In this document: positions 8,217 to 18,004 of the stretch, piece by piece
Layout of the letters: each line of letters starts with the position of its first letter
Position numbering within the stretch: position 1 is the first letter of the stretch
DNA from: JBBSMX01 sp038232935
GTDB taxonomy: Bacteria; Bacteroidota; Rhodothermia; Rhodothermales; JANQRZ01
DNA: 25,586 bases
Direction: 5' to 3'
Assembly (NCBI GenBank): GCA_038232935.1
Contig: JBBSMX010000051.1
Coordinates: forward strand, 1 to 25,586
Notes under the pieces: model-generated
Told to the model about the DNA's origin: nothing
Database searches by the model: none
What the model saw: the letters and a program-made list of their open reading frames with translations, nothing else
Position numbers and translations under genes: made by a program

Positions 8217-10603
8217 TCGGCTACGAGTTCGAAGCGGGCGGAAACGGTGTCGGCCGACGATGTGCCGACCATGACGATGAACCAGCCGGGCTCGACGGTC
8301 CACGCGCTGTCCGTCCCCCAGAATTGGAGGTCGTCGGGGCGGAGCGTGAACGTGACGGTCCGGGTTTCGCCGGGCGCGAGCTCGATCCGCTCGAAGCCCT
8401 TCAGCTCTTGCACCGGCCGCGTCACACTCGCCACCTCGTCGTGGACGTAGAGCTGCACGACTTCAGCGCCGGCACGGTCGCCCGTGTTTGTCACCTTCAC
8501 CGAGACGAGGAGCCCGCCCCCCATGCTGACCTCTGGCTCGCTTCGGCACATGTCGGGAAAGAAAAGGACCTCCTCACCGTCAATCGTAGAGGTGTTGCCG
8601 GGTTGAAGGCAGAGGCCGTCGTAGGCGAAGGTCGTATAGCTGAGCCCGTGGCCGAAGGGGAAGAGCGGCTCGACGGGCGCGTCGATGTAGCGCGAGACGT
8701 ACTTGGCGTTCGCGCCGGGCACGTCGTGCGGGCGGCCGGTGCGCTTGCGGTTGTAGTAGAGCGGCTCCTGTCCCGTCGCGTAGGGGAACGAGACGGGTAG
8801 CTTGCCGCCGGGCGTGTGATCGCCGAAGAGCACATCGGCGACGGCCGGTCCCATCTCGCTCCCGAGGTGCCAGACTTCGAGGATTGCGGGCGCCGCTTCG
8901 GCGAGATACGGGATCGCGAGTGGCCGTCCGTTTGTCAGCACCACCACGACGGGTTTGTCGCCGGCCGCTTCGAGCACGCGGCGGGCGAGCTCCTCCTGCG
9001 CCCCCGGCAGCCCGATGTCGCTCCGGCTCGCGGCCTCGCCCGAGAGGTCGCGGTGCTCGCCGAGGACGAGCACGACAGCGTCGGCCTGTCGGGCGAGCTG
9101 CACGGCCTCGTCGTGGCCGGACGTGTCCTCGCTCAGCATCGCGTCCACGATGTCGAAGAAGCTGCCGCGCGCCTCGGGGTAGCCCGGCGCGTAGCGGATG
9201 TCCATCTCGGGAAAGGCGTCGCGGAGCCCGGCAAGGATGGGGATCGCTTCCTCCTTTCGCCCGGCACCGGCCCACGACCCGAGCGCCGAGAGCGAGTCGC
9301 CGGCGAGCCCACCGATCACGGCGAGCGTGCCGATGTCTTTCGAAAGCGGGAGCACGGGGCCGTTCGGCCCGCTGTCGTTCTTGAGCAGGACGATGGACTG
9401 CCGGGCCGCCTCGCGAGCGAAGGCGCGGTGCGCAGGGGCGAGTAGCATCGCCGTCTCCCGCGCCGGGTCGCTGTAACGGTACGGGTCCTCGAACAGCCCG
9501 GCGCGGACCTTCGCCCGGAGCACGCGGCGCACGGCCTCGTCTACGACATCCTCGTCGAGCCGCCCATCTTCGACGAGCGCGGGGAGGTTCTTCATGTAGA
9601 TGCCGTCCACCATGCTCATGTCCACGCCCGCTCCGAGCGCGATCGCGCCGGCCGCCGCGCTGTCCGTGGCGATGCCGTGATAGAGCAGCTCCCACACCGC
9701 CGTGTAATCGGCGATGACGAATCCGTCGAAGCCCCACTCGTCGCGGAGGATCTCGGTCATGATCCGGCGGTTGCCCGTTGCGGGGACGCCGCCGATCTCG
9801 TTGAAGGCGCTCATCAGCGTCGCCACGCCCGCGTCGACGGCGGCGTGGAACGGGGGGAGGTAGACCTCGCGGAGCGTCCGCTCCGACATGTCCGTCGTGT
9901 TGTAGTCGCGTCCCGCCTCGGCGGCTCCGTAGGCGGCGAAGTGCTTGGCCGTGGCGAGGACGGTCGAGTCGGCGGCGAGGTTGGCTCCGCCGGGTCCGCC
10001 CTGAAAGCCGCGCACGCGGGCCTCGGCAAAGCGGCTGCCGAGGTAGGGATCCTCCCCGCTCCCCTCGACAATCCGCCCCCACCGGGCGTCGCGGGCGACG
10101 TCCACCATCGGCGCAAACGTCCAGTGCACGCCCGACGCCGATGCCTCGCGCGCGGCGATGCGCGCCGTCTGCTCGGCCGTCTCCAGGTTCCACGACGCCG
10201 TTTCGGCGAGCGGCGTCGGGAAGATCGTTCGGAAGCCGTGGATCACGTCGTGCCCGAAGAGCAGCGGGATGCCGAGCCGGCTCTCCTCGACGGCAATCCG
10301 CTGGGCTGCCCGCGTCGGCTCGGCCCCGATGAGGTTGAGGAACGAGCCGACGCGACCGGCGGCAACCTCTTCCTCTCCGCCTTGCGGGACGGTCGGGCCG
10401 GTGACGGACCAGCGCCCGCTGTACTGGGTGAGCTGGCCCAGCTTCTCCTCGACGGTCATCAGCGCGAGCAGCAAGTCGACGAACGCGGTCTCGGCGGCGC
10501 GGGCATCGGCCACGGCGGCGGGCTGCGCGTGGAGGCGCGGCGCGAACAGGCAGAGCACGAGACCGCCCACGAGGGCAGCGCACGAGGGGCGATGGGCTCT
10601 CAA
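8213..10603 (-). CDS. Glycoside hydrolase family 3 beta-glucosidase (BglX type)
   Basis: This is a 796-residue periplasmic enzyme. The start is TTG at 10603: the signal peptide (MRAHRPSCAALVGGLVLCLF...) begins there and the next in-frame ATG lies behind it. The GH3 N-terminal barrel contains LLFGHDVIHGFRTIFP, WTFAPMVDVARDARWGR and KHFAAYG. The nucleophile is Asp299 in GFVIADY, and the probable acid/base is Glu523 in LSGEAASR of the second domain. The last about 120 residues form the fibronectin-III-like domain usual in BglX. It releases glucose from oligosaccharide ends. GH3 enzymes paired with GH144 are known to act on sophoro-oligosaccharides (beta-1,2-linked). The gene begins 45 bp after the upstream GH144 stop and overlaps the sulfatase gene by 4 bp. 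Confidence 0.93.
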   Translation of the reverse strand: MRAHRPSCAALVGGLVLCLFAPRLHAQPAAVADARAAETAFVDLLLALMTVEEKLGQLTQYSGRWSVTGPTVPQGGEEEVAAGRVGSFLNLIGAEPTRAAQRIAVEESRLGIPLLFGHDVIHGFRTIFPTPLAETASWNLETAEQTARIAAREASASGVHWTFAPMVDVARDARWGRIVEGSGEDPYLGSRFAEARVRGFQGGPGGANLAADSTVLATAKHFAAYGAAEAGRDYNTTDMSERTLREVYLPPFHAAVDAGVATLMSAFNEIGGVPATGNRRIMTEILRDEWGFDGFVIADYTAVWELLYHGIATDSAAAGAIALGAGVDMSMVDGIYMKNLPALVEDGRLDEDVVDEAVRRVLRAKVRAGLFEDPYRYSDPARETAMLLAPAHRAFAREAARQSIVLLKNDSGPNGPVLPLSKDIGTLAVIGGLAGDSLSALGSWAGAGRKEEAIPILAGLRDAFPEMDIRYAPGYPEARGSFFDIVDAMLSEDTSGHDEAVQLARQADAVVLVLGEHRDLSGEAASRSDIGLPGAQEELARRVLEAAGDKPVVVVLTNGRPLAIPYLAEAAPAILEVWHLGSEMGPAVADVLFGDHTPGGKLPVSFPYATGQEPLYYNRKRTGRPHDVPGANAKYVSRYIDAPVEPLFPFGHGLSYTTFAYDGLCLQPGNTSTIDGEEVLFFPDMCRSEPEVSMGGGLLVSVKVTNTGDRAGAEVVQLYVHDEVASVTRPVQELKGFERIELAPGETRTVTFTLRPDDLQFWGTDSAWTVEPGWFIVMVGTSSADTVSARFELVAE

Positions 10604-10648
10604 AACGCGAAAGGCGAGGTCGTGGGTGAGCAGGGGAGAGCGGGGCGA

Positions 10649-13468
10649 TCAGCGGACGAGGGTGATGCGGCGGGTCCGCACCGCGCCGTCGGCTTCCAGC
10701 CGGAGGACGTAGATCCCGCTGGCGAGGCCGCCTGTGCGCCATTCGACCGGGTGGGTGCCGGCCGGGAGCTCGCCGTCGGCGAGGGTGGCGATGCGGCGGC
10801 CGAGGAGGTCGTAGACCGTGAGTCGCACCGCGCCGGACGCGGGGGTGGTAAAGCGGATCGTGGCGCGGCGCGCGAACGGGTTGGGAAACGCGTCGAGGGC
10901 CAGTTCGAGCAGGACGCCATCGTCTTCGACCCCGACGATGGTTTCCTCGAACCCCGCCCGCTCCAGCCCGCGCTGCACGTCCTGGTTCGCCATAAAGGCG
11001 TCCCAGATGCTTTCGGTGCGGAGGTTCTCGATCATCATCACGATCGGTCCCTGGTCGATCCCGAGGAAGTCGTCGCCGAACCAGTTCTCGCGGATGTTGT
11101 AGGCGTCGAGCAGCCCGTACGCCGCCCACAGCCGGGGGCGGTAGTTGAGGTAGAAGGTGCGGAGCGCCTCGCGGGACTCCTCGGGCGTAAAGGCGATGGA
11201 GCCGCCGGGGGCCGTCGGCGTGATCGTGCCGTTGTCGCTCTGAGCGGGCGGGGCACCGTGCGCGCGGTAGCCGAAGGGATCGTCGGAGGCCGTCAGCCCC
11301 CACTCGTTCGCCGAATAGTTCGGGAAGTTGCCGGGGTTGGCAGCGCAGTAGGCCCGGTTGGCGAGGGTGGCGCGGCGGGAGTTCTCGAAGTAGTCGATCC
11401 CTCGCTCGCGCATGTAGTCGTCCTGAATCCCCCGGAAGTCGAACCAGAGGTGCGAGTACTGGTGGCCGAAGAGGGGAGGGAAAGAGAGGAAGGTGTAGCC
11501 GTAAAACGTGCCCCACTGGTTGTCGTAGCCGTCCGTCCACGCGTCCCACGCGGCGCTCGCGAGCGGGAACGTCGGCGAGCCCAGGCCGAGGAGGTAGACG
11601 ATCATCGCCTCGTTGTAGCCGTTCCAGTCATTTCCGATGTAGCCGCTTTCGGGGCGCCAGCCGTGGGAGACGAGCGGCGCACGCGGCGAGGCCCACGGCC
11701 AATCCACGCGGTAGTAGATCGAGTCGGCGAGCGCGCGGATCGTCGATTCATCGGTGTCGTCGCCGGTGAAGTATTCCTTCGCGTGAAGCACGCCCCCGAG
11801 AAGCAGCGCCGTGTCAATCGTCGATAGCTCGGTAGTGCCGGCACGGTGGCCGGTCTGCATGTTGAGAAAGTGGTAAAAGAAGCCTTTGTAGCCGCAGACG
11901 TTCGTGGCGGCGGTGCTCTGCGGACAGGTCCAGAAAAAGTTGAGCGCTGTCCGGACGCGCTCCCGCCCTTCCTCGCGCGTGATCCACCCCCGGTCGATGC
12001 CGACGGTGATGGCCGAAAGCCCCATCCCGACGGCGGCGATGCTGGAGGCCGAGCCCGATGTGCTCCGGTCTTTGATGAGGCCGTTGGCCGGGTTCGCTTC
12101 CTCCCAGAAGTAGTCGAACGCCTTTTCGGCTACGAGGTCGAGGTAGGGGTCGAACACGCCCGCTTGCGCGCCGGCGGCGAGGGGTGCGGAGTCGGGGCCG
12201 GGCACGTTGCCGGGGCCGAGGGAGCGGAGGACGTAGGTGTAGGTCGCGCCGTTCTCAGCGCGGAGGTCGGCGTAGTTGCGCACCTGCGTCGGCACTGCCG
12301 TGAGGCGCTCGAAGGGAAGGTCGGGAGCGGCCTGACGGTAGACGTGGTAGCTGCTCGCGCCGGGCACACGCTCCCAGCGCAGCACGACGGACCCCTCGCC
12401 CTCGCGCACGTCGATGTCGTCAGGCGGCGCTGGCCCGACCGGCGCGCCCTCGTACGTCAGCCCGGCGACGTAATCGATCCAGAGCGTGCGCTGCCCGAAG
12501 GTGGTGCCGCCATTGGTGAAACGCACGCCGCGCACCGCCGCGAGGTCGAGGCTGCCGAGCGGGCCGAAGGCGGAGATCGCCACGGCGAGGCGCTGCCACG
12601 TATCGGGGTCGCCGTCGACGCCGCCGTTGTTGACGGCGAGGAGGTAGCGGTCGCCGTCGTCGGGCGGGCTCTGGGGAGCGGCCCCGCTCAACTCCACCTG
12701 CCACGTCGGACGGAGGCCGCCGCTCGCCGGGTCCGGCGTCAGCACGGTGATGTATTCGTCGGGGCTGCTGAGTGTGCCGTCGCCGTCCGTATCCCGAAAC
12801 CGGAAGTCCAGTTGCAGCCCGGAAGCAGCGTCGATGCGGAAGTTCGCTGGGACGGCCGGGACACCGACGGTCGCCGTCGAGGTGTCGAGCGGCACGTCGG
12901 CGAAGGTGAAGGTGAGGTCTTCGGGATAGCCCGGTCGTGTGAGCGTGGCGGGGAGCGAGGAGAGGTAGCTCACCGAGAACGTCGCGTCGGTGTCGCTGCC
13001 GGGGAGGAAGCCGCTCCGCCCGGCGTCGTACCCGATGGTTCCGGCGGGATCGAGCGGAAGGAGCGTGGTCTGGAAGCCGCTCCCGTCTTCGAGCCCGATG
13101 CGCGGCAATTCGGAGTCGGGGATGCCGACCGGGCCGTTGAGGTAGACGATGAGGCTGTCGGCGTCCGAAAGATTCTGGGGTACGAACCCCTCGTCCCCGA
13201 CGAGCAGGCTCCACGACCCGCCCACGACGTGCTCGTAGGCGATGCGTCCGCTCTCGCTTCCGCTGAACGCCGCGTCCGTTACAATCGGCATCCGGGTGCC
13301 GCCCGGTCCCGTGAGATCGAGCGCGTCGCCTCCGGTGGCGACCCCTTCCGAGGCGTCGTAATAATCCGCTCCCGCCGCGTCGTCTTCATCGAAGATGACG
13401 GTGGCTTCCTGTGCGCTGCTTGCCGCCGCAAGACCGAAGAAGAAGAGCAGAGCGAGGAGACGGGGCAT
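10649..13468 (-). CDS. T9SS-secreted GH144-type glucanase with interrupted N-terminal beta-sandwich
   Basis: This is a 939-residue multidomain extracellular enzyme. I chose the ATG at 13468, which starts a signal peptide (MPRLLALLFFFGLAAASSAQ); an upstream ATG at 13534 adds only low-complexity residues. Residues about 22-345 look like a carbohydrate-binding beta-sandwich interrupted at about 150-280 by a module also found in the 1120-residue cargo protein (14596-17958). A fibronectin-III domain follows (about 346-430), then the GH144/PF10091 catalytic domain (about 438-836) with GYKGFFYHFLNMQTG, GHQYSHLWFDFRGIQDDYMR, IDYFENSRRAT and LGIDQGPI. The end (about 855-939) is a type A T9SS sorting domain: FPNPFARRATIRF, VYDLLGRRIATL, LASGIYVLRL. 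It should be exported across the outer membrane and act first on the polymer. A beta-1,2-glucan substrate is inferred from the family. Confidence 0.9.
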   Translation of the reverse strand: MPRLLALLFFFGLAAASSAQEATVIFDEDDAAGADYYDASEGVATGGDALDLTGPGGTRMPIVTDAAFSGSESGRIAYEHVVGGSWSLLVGDEGFVPQNLSDADSLIVYLNGPVGIPDSELPRIGLEDGSGFQTTLLPLDPAGTIGYDAGRSGFLPGSDTDATFSVSYLSSLPATLTRPGYPEDLTFTFADVPLDTSTATVGVPAVPANFRIDAASGLQLDFRFRDTDGDGTLSSPDEYITVLTPDPASGGLRPTWQVELSGAAPQSPPDDGDRYLLAVNNGGVDGDPDTWQRLAVAISAFGPLGSLDLAAVRGVRFTNGGTTFGQRTLWIDYVAGLTYEGAPVGPAPPDDIDVREGEGSVVLRWERVPGASSYHVYRQAAPDLPFERLTAVPTQVRNYADLRAENGATYTYVLRSLGPGNVPGPDSAPLAAGAQAGVFDPYLDLVAEKAFDYFWEEANPANGLIKDRSTSGSASSIAAVGMGLSAITVGIDRGWITREEGRERVRTALNFFWTCPQSTAATNVCGYKGFFYHFLNMQTGHRAGTTELSTIDTALLLGGVLHAKEYFTGDDTDESTIRALADSIYYRVDWPWASPRAPLVSHGWRPESGYIGNDWNGYNEAMIVYLLGLGSPTFPLASAAWDAWTDGYDNQWGTFYGYTFLSFPPLFGHQYSHLWFDFRGIQDDYMRERGIDYFENSRRATLANRAYCAANPGNFPNYSANEWGLTASDDPFGYRAHGAPPAQSDNGTITPTAPGGSIAFTPEESREALRTFYLNYRPRLWAAYGLLDAYNIRENWFGDDFLGIDQGPIVMMIENLRTESIWDAFMANQDVQRGLERAGFEETIVGVEDDGVLLELALDAFPNPFARRATIRFTTPASGAVRLTVYDLLGRRIATLADGELPAGTHPVEWRTGGLASGIYVLRLEADGAVRTRRITLVR

Positions 13469-13560
13469 AAGCAGGGTAGGGGAGTGCAGGAGGGTGGAGG
13501 ACGGGAGCGTTGGGCGATGCGTCATCCCGCCCACACCCCCTCACCCCAACCCCCCACGAC

Positions 13561-14571
13561 TCAAAAACCGAAGCCGAGCGTGAAGCGTTGCGTCGAGCCG
13601 AGGAGGCCGTGGTCGCCCCAGGCGTAGTCGAAGCCGAGCCCGAAGCCGCTGAGCTTGTAGCGGAGGCCGCCGCCGAGCGTGAGTCCGCCCTCGGCGTCCT
13701 CCTGGAAGAGGTTCTCGTAGCCGCCGCGCAGGAACAGCAGGTCCGCGTAGGACCACTCGGCCCCCAAGCTGACGCTGTTGGTGTTGTCGCTCGGCTGGTA
13801 CGCATCGGCCACCACCATCACGCGGCTGTCGGCCCCGATCTGCACCGGCACGCCGACGCCGACGCGGAAGAAGATCGGGAGCGGGTAGTCCTCCGTTTCG
13901 AGTGCTGCCGGGAGGTTGCTGTTGTCCCCGAACGTGCCCGTGTTCTGATCGAAGCGGATGCGGAGGTCACGCCCGTCGTAGCTGCCGCGTGAACCGAAGT
14001 TGGAGATGCTGGCCCCGAGGTAGGCGCGGAACGGCAGCTCGTAGATCACGCCGACATCGAGGCCGACGGCGGAGAGCTGGCTGTGCCAGATAGTCTCTTG
14101 GATGTACTTCACCTGCACGCCGGCCGAGAACCGATCCGTGATCTGGCGGCCGTAGCCGAGCCCGAGCGAGAGGTCGTTCACCGAGAACTGCTCGCCCGTG
14201 CCCCCCGGCTGGTCCACGGTGCGGACGTCCATGTCGCCGGAGTCCAGGGCCGTCACGGAGAGCAGCAGCGCGTTCGGTCCCAGCTTGACGGCGATGGCGG
14301 CGTAGTTGTACTGGATGTCCGCCAGCCACGGGCTGTGGGTGAACTGCGCGCTCGACTGCGGAAGGCGGCCGAGGGCACCGGGGTTGTAGTAGGCCGCCAT
14401 CGCGCCGTCCAGGGCCGTAGCGCCCGCGTTCCCCATCGCCGCAACCTGGGCGCTCGGTTCGATCATCAAGAAGTTGCCGATCGTCGTCCCGGCCTTCGAC
14501 TGGCTGAGCGCGGGGGTGCCGGCGAGCAGGCTCCCGAGCAGCAGGATAAGAGTCCTCGTTGCGGTGGTCAT
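13561..14571 (-). CDS. PorV/PorQ-family outer-membrane beta-barrel protein (T9SS-associated)
   Basis: This 336-residue protein has a signal peptide ending at about residue 24 and then the family start, KAGTTIGNFLMIEPSAQVAAMGNAGATA, with NPGALG shortly after. Alternating hydrophobic strands run to an aromatic C-terminus (FTLGFGF), typical of an outer-membrane barrel. PorV binds the C-terminal sorting domains of T9SS cargo and carries them from the SprA translocon to the attachment machinery. This copy lies between two genes for T9SS cargo, 24 bp behind one and 92 bp ahead of the other, inside a glycan-degradation operon. That suggests a PorV paralogue specialised for local cargo (inference). 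No porU or other T9SS machinery gene is present in the window. Confidence 0.88.
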   Translation of the reverse strand: MTTATRTLILLLGSLLAGTPALSQSKAGTTIGNFLMIEPSAQVAAMGNAGATALDGAMAAYYNPGALGRLPQSSAQFTHSPWLADIQYNYAAIAVKLGPNALLLSVTALDSGDMDVRTVDQPGGTGEQFSVNDLSLGLGYGRQITDRFSAGVQVKYIQETIWHSQLSAVGLDVGVIYELPFRAYLGASISNFGSRGSYDGRDLRIRFDQNTGTFGDNSNLPAALETEDYPLPIFFRVGVGVPVQIGADSRVMVVADAYQPSDNTNSVSLGAEWSYADLLFLRGGYENLFQEDAEGGLTLGGGLRYKLSGFGLGFDYAWGDHGLLGSTQRFTLGFGF

Positions 14572-14595
14572 CGGATTCGAGTGGACAAATGACTA

Positions 14596-17500
14596 TTACT
14601 TGATGACGGCGAACTTGCCGATGAACGTTCCGATGTCGCCTACGTCCGTGCCGTTGGCGTCTACGTGGAAGAGGTAGAGGCCGGGGGCGATCTCGAGGTT
14701 GTCCTTCGAACGGAGGTCCCACGGGACCATGCCCACCGTCGAGCCGTCCTGGTGGAGCGTCTGGACGAGCTGCCCGCGGACGGTGTAGATCCGGATCGTG
14801 GCTCCGGCCGGGATCGCGCGGAACTCCAACCGCCGCTCACCGCGTCCACCCGTGGCGAAGCGCTCCGGCTCGAAGCTGGACGCCGCCACGTACGGGTTGG
14901 GCACCACGTAGGGGTCCTCCGCGCCGAAGGCCGCCTTCGCTCGGTCCGGGTCGACGTATTCGCCCCGCGCCGTGAACTCGAACACGTCGTCGGATCCGAA
15001 GGGCTCGTTGATCACGAGGCGGTACTCGTCGCCCTGGCCCGGCGGATTGCTGGGTTCGCCCGCGGCCGTCGTGTCGAGCGAGATCTGCCACGTCGGGCGC
15101 AGTGAGTTCGACCCTTCTTCGACAGGTGTGAGGACGGTGATGAACTCGCTGGACTCGCTCAGCGTCTGGTCGCCGTCCACGTCGCGGAAGCGGAAGTCGA
15201 GCTGCATTCCGGTCTCGGCCGTGACGATTTTGAAGTGGGAAGGAATCGCCGGCGTCCCGATCGCTGCGCGCGACGTGTCGAGCGGGACGTCGGCGAAGGT
15301 GATGATGAGGTCTTCGGGGAAGCCGGGCCGCACCGCGTTGATCGAGAGGGCGTCGGTGTAGGCCGTTTGCAGGACGGCGTCGGTCGAGCTGCCGCTCGTG
15401 AAACCGGAGGTAGAGTCCACCTCGACCGTCGCGGGCGTGTCGAGGACCGGCTGGAGGCCCTGCCCGACGGGGCCGTTCCCCTCGCCGAAGAAGTCCTCGC
15501 CGCCCTCGAAGACGACCCCCCCCGTCGTCAGGTTCGTGAGTTCGTAGCCCTCGGCCCGGACGCTGTCCGCCGACCCGGTGAATTCCAGCCGGTACCGCTG
15601 CCCGTCCGGGACGAGCGACGAGTTGAGCACCCGGATGTCGAGCTTGCCGGTGCCGTCTCCGGATACGTGTTCGACCTCTTCGATGCTCGCCCCGACGTAG
15701 CCGGGCACCTGATCGTTCGGCCGGACCTGCACCACGTTGGGCGGCAGGATGGTCCCGCCGCGCGCAGTACGCGAGACGGCGAGCGTGTTCTCGGACGGAT
15801 AGAAGCTGAATTCCGGTGCTCCGCGGTCGTAGGCCGTAACGCCGTAGTAATAGGTCTGCCCGGCGACGACGGACGAGTCGGTCCACGTGTGGGTGAGCCC
15901 GGTATCGTTGCCGAGGTAGTACTGCACGCCCGCGACGGCGAGGTCCGAGAACCCCTTGACCCCGTTGTCGAGGTCGAACTGCACCTCCGGGCGGCCGTTG
16001 CCGAGCGGCCCGCCGCCGCGCCCGTCGAGGATCGTCTGCGGGTCGAGGAAGTTGGGGTCGGTCGAGCGATAGATCCGGTAGCCCTCGAAGTCGTTGACGT
16101 TCGTGACCGGGTCGATGGAGCGCTCGGCGGCGTTGTTCCACGTGAGGGTCACGAACGGGGTGCCGTTGGCTTTGACGCCGCTGAACGCCTGGACGTTCGG
16201 GGCGGGCGGCGGCGTGGCGAACTGGTAGTTGGCGTTGTAAATCGACTGGACGATCTCGACGTTATCGGTGAGGTCGAGAAGGTCTTCGCCGTAGGCGAGG
16301 GCGAGGCTGAAGCGCTCGCGCCGCCCGATATCGAGGGGGAACGGGCCGCTCGCGAAGAGGAAGCCGACGTTGTAGTTGTTGACGATGGTGGGGTCGAAGC
16401 GGACGTTGGGGTCCGGCGAGCTGAACTGCTCGTAGAGCCGTCGCGGCCACTCCTGCTCGCTCGTGAAGAAGACGATGCCGTCGGTGGGGCCGTTGCCCCG
16501 GATGCGGTTGAGCTTGAAGCCCGTCAGCCCGATCTGGTCCGACTCGGTGATGTCGGTACGGTCGAAGTTCGGCTCGCCCTCGGTGGGCATGCCGTCGTTC
16601 TCGCCGGTGTCTGGCTCCTCCCCACGGGTGGTGTCGGCGTAGATGCCGTCGGCCCCGGTGTCGCTGAAGTCGGCGGTCCAGTCGAGGTCTTCGTCCCCCG
16701 TCCACCACACGCCGACGACGTAGGCGGGGCGGTCTTCGAGGGGGCCGTATTCGTCCTGGAAGAGGGCGAGGTCGTAGCCACGGGCGAGCATCTCGTTGCG
16801 GATCGCCTCCTGACCCTCGATGCGCTGGCCGGGGCCGCTGTCGCGCCGCTCGTCGGTGATACCGTCGCCGTCGTTGTCGATGCCGTCGGTGGCGTCGCCG
16901 GGGGTTTCGAGGTAGGCGTAGCCGAGATAGCCGGTCTCCTCGCAGTTGGAGCGGAGGCTGACGCCGTGGCCGCCCTCGTCCCACGTGTAGACGAGGTCCA
17001 CCTCCGAGTCCGACCCGAGGAGGTCGTTGACGTAGCGGGCGTTGTCGTCGTCGCTCTCTGACACGCCGTCGCAGGACGTGCCGGAGCCGCCGACGCCGGA
17101 GTCCATGTAGAGCCCGAAGATGATGTCGTCGTAGCGGACGGTGCCCTCGTTGACGATGTCGTAGTGCCAGAAGATGACGTTCTGCGCCTGCGGGTTCGCC
17201 CACTGGAAGCCCCGGACTTCGACGCGCAGGCCGAGGCCGCGCCGGGTCCGGTCGCGGGCGTCGGGGTAGAAGCTGAAGGCGTCGTAAAAGTTGTCGTCCA
17301 TGACGAAGTAGGACTCCTGGTCGGCGTTGGGGCGCTTGCCGAAGAAGCCGTTCCACGAGCCGCACCAGCCCGGATCGTCCACGACGTCGCGCTTGTCGTA
17401 CCAGCACTGGAGCGGGTCCGTGTCGGGCGAGATGTTGCCCATGGCGTCGGCGGCACCGGGCCACGTGCGGGGGTCGTTCGAGATCGCGATGGCGCGGCCC

Positions 17501-17958
17501 TGGTTGATGGCGGGGTCGGTCTCGACGAAGCCGGGGCGCGGCTCGAAGCGCATCGTCCGGCCGGAGAAGGGGCTCGTCGCCTGCCGCTCGCGGAAACCGG
17601 TCAGCATGATGTAGGACTCGCGCCCGCTCTCGAGCGTGACCTTCGCCAGCACGTAGGGCGTGATGCCGTCCGAGTAGTTCAGCCCGATGCCCTTGGGCAC
17701 CTCGACGGAGTGGAAGATGCTGAGGTCGGGGTTGGTCTGGAAGTCGCCGACCATCCCGTAGTTATAGAACAGCGTGCGCATCCGGTTGGCATCGTGGGTG
17801 CCGCTACGCTCGGCGTTGATCGAGCTCCGCCACTCCGTCGGGGTCGTCGGGATGGGCTGCTGCGCCTGCGCCGGGGACAGAAGTGCTGCCAGCAGGAGCC
17901 AGCCACAGGCCGCGAAGGCCCACGCGGTCCACTGTGGATTGGAGGGTCGCCGCATCAT
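14596..17958 (-). CDS. Large T9SS-secreted surface protein of unknown function
   Basis: This is a 1120-residue protein. The start is taken as the ATG pair at 17958-17953, giving MMRRPSNPQW plus a hydrophobic signal; a TTG five codons upstream is possible. I recognise no catalytic domain. Visible parts are a calcium-binding-like repeat DGIDNDGDGITDE near residue 365, a fibronectin-III-like domain near 590-700 (FVTLTWNNA, FEGYRIYRSTDPNF), a module at about 855-983 that recurs inside the upstream-cut GH144 glucanase, and a C-terminal T9SS/FlgD-like sorting domain (VVPNPY, GATIRIYTVRGQLV, APGLYLFHV, GKFAVIK). It lies 46 bp after the TonB receptor and 24 bp before the PorV-like gene. Such receptor-cargo-PorV triplets are, to my recollection, common in Rhodothermales and Ignavibacteria. 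It may be a surface partner of the receptor in place of SusD (inference). Confidence 0.85.
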   Translation of the reverse strand: MMRRPSNPQWTAWAFAACGWLLLAALLSPAQAQQPIPTTPTEWRSSINAERSGTHDANRMRTLFYNYGMVGDFQTNPDLSIFHSVEVPKGIGLNYSDGITPYVLAKVTLESGRESYIMLTGFRERQATSPFSGRTMRFEPRPGFVETDPAINQGRAIAISNDPRTWPGAADAMGNISPDTDPLQCWYDKRDVVDDPGWCGSWNGFFGKRPNADQESYFVMDDNFYDAFSFYPDARDRTRRGLGLRVEVRGFQWANPQAQNVIFWHYDIVNEGTVRYDDIIFGLYMDSGVGGSGTSCDGVSESDDDNARYVNDLLGSDSEVDLVYTWDEGGHGVSLRSNCEETGYLGYAYLETPGDATDGIDNDGDGITDERRDSGPGQRIEGQEAIRNEMLARGYDLALFQDEYGPLEDRPAYVVGVWWTGDEDLDWTADFSDTGADGIYADTTRGEEPDTGENDGMPTEGEPNFDRTDITESDQIGLTGFKLNRIRGNGPTDGIVFFTSEQEWPRRLYEQFSSPDPNVRFDPTIVNNYNVGFLFASGPFPLDIGRRERFSLALAYGEDLLDLTDNVEIVQSIYNANYQFATPPPAPNVQAFSGVKANGTPFVTLTWNNAAERSIDPVTNVNDFEGYRIYRSTDPNFLDPQTILDGRGGGPLGNGRPEVQFDLDNGVKGFSDLAVAGVQYYLGNDTGLTHTWTDSSVVAGQTYYYGVTAYDRGAPEFSFYPSENTLAVSRTARGGTILPPNVVQVRPNDQVPGYVGASIEEVEHVSGDGTGKLDIRVLNSSLVPDGQRYRLEFTGSADSVRAEGYELTNLTTGGVVFEGGEDFFGEGNGPVGQGLQPVLDTPATVEVDSTSGFTSGSSTDAVLQTAYTDALSINAVRPGFPEDLIITFADVPLDTSRAAIGTPAIPSHFKIVTAETGMQLDFRFRDVDGDQTLSESSEFITVLTPVEEGSNSLRPTWQISLDTTAAGEPSNPPGQGDEYRLVINEPFGSDDVFEFTARGEYVDPDRAKAAFGAEDPYVVPNPYVAASSFEPERFATGGRGERRLEFRAIPAGATIRIYTVRGQLVQTLHQDGSTVGMVPWDLRSKDNLEIAPGLYLFHVDANGTDVGDIGTFIGKFAVIK

Positions 17959-18004
17959 CGGGGTTGCTTTCAAAATGGGAGGTGGAATGGGGGAGAGCGT
18001 AGGT

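Noticed and set aside
8580..11549. 989-codon minus-strand frame overlapping GH3 and GH144 in another phase
   Set aside because: Arg/Pro-rich translation without motifs, overlapping two well-supported genes in a different frame.
9677..11827. 716-codon plus-strand frame crossing the GH3/GH144 junction
   Set aside because: It spans two real minus-strand genes and shows shadow composition only.
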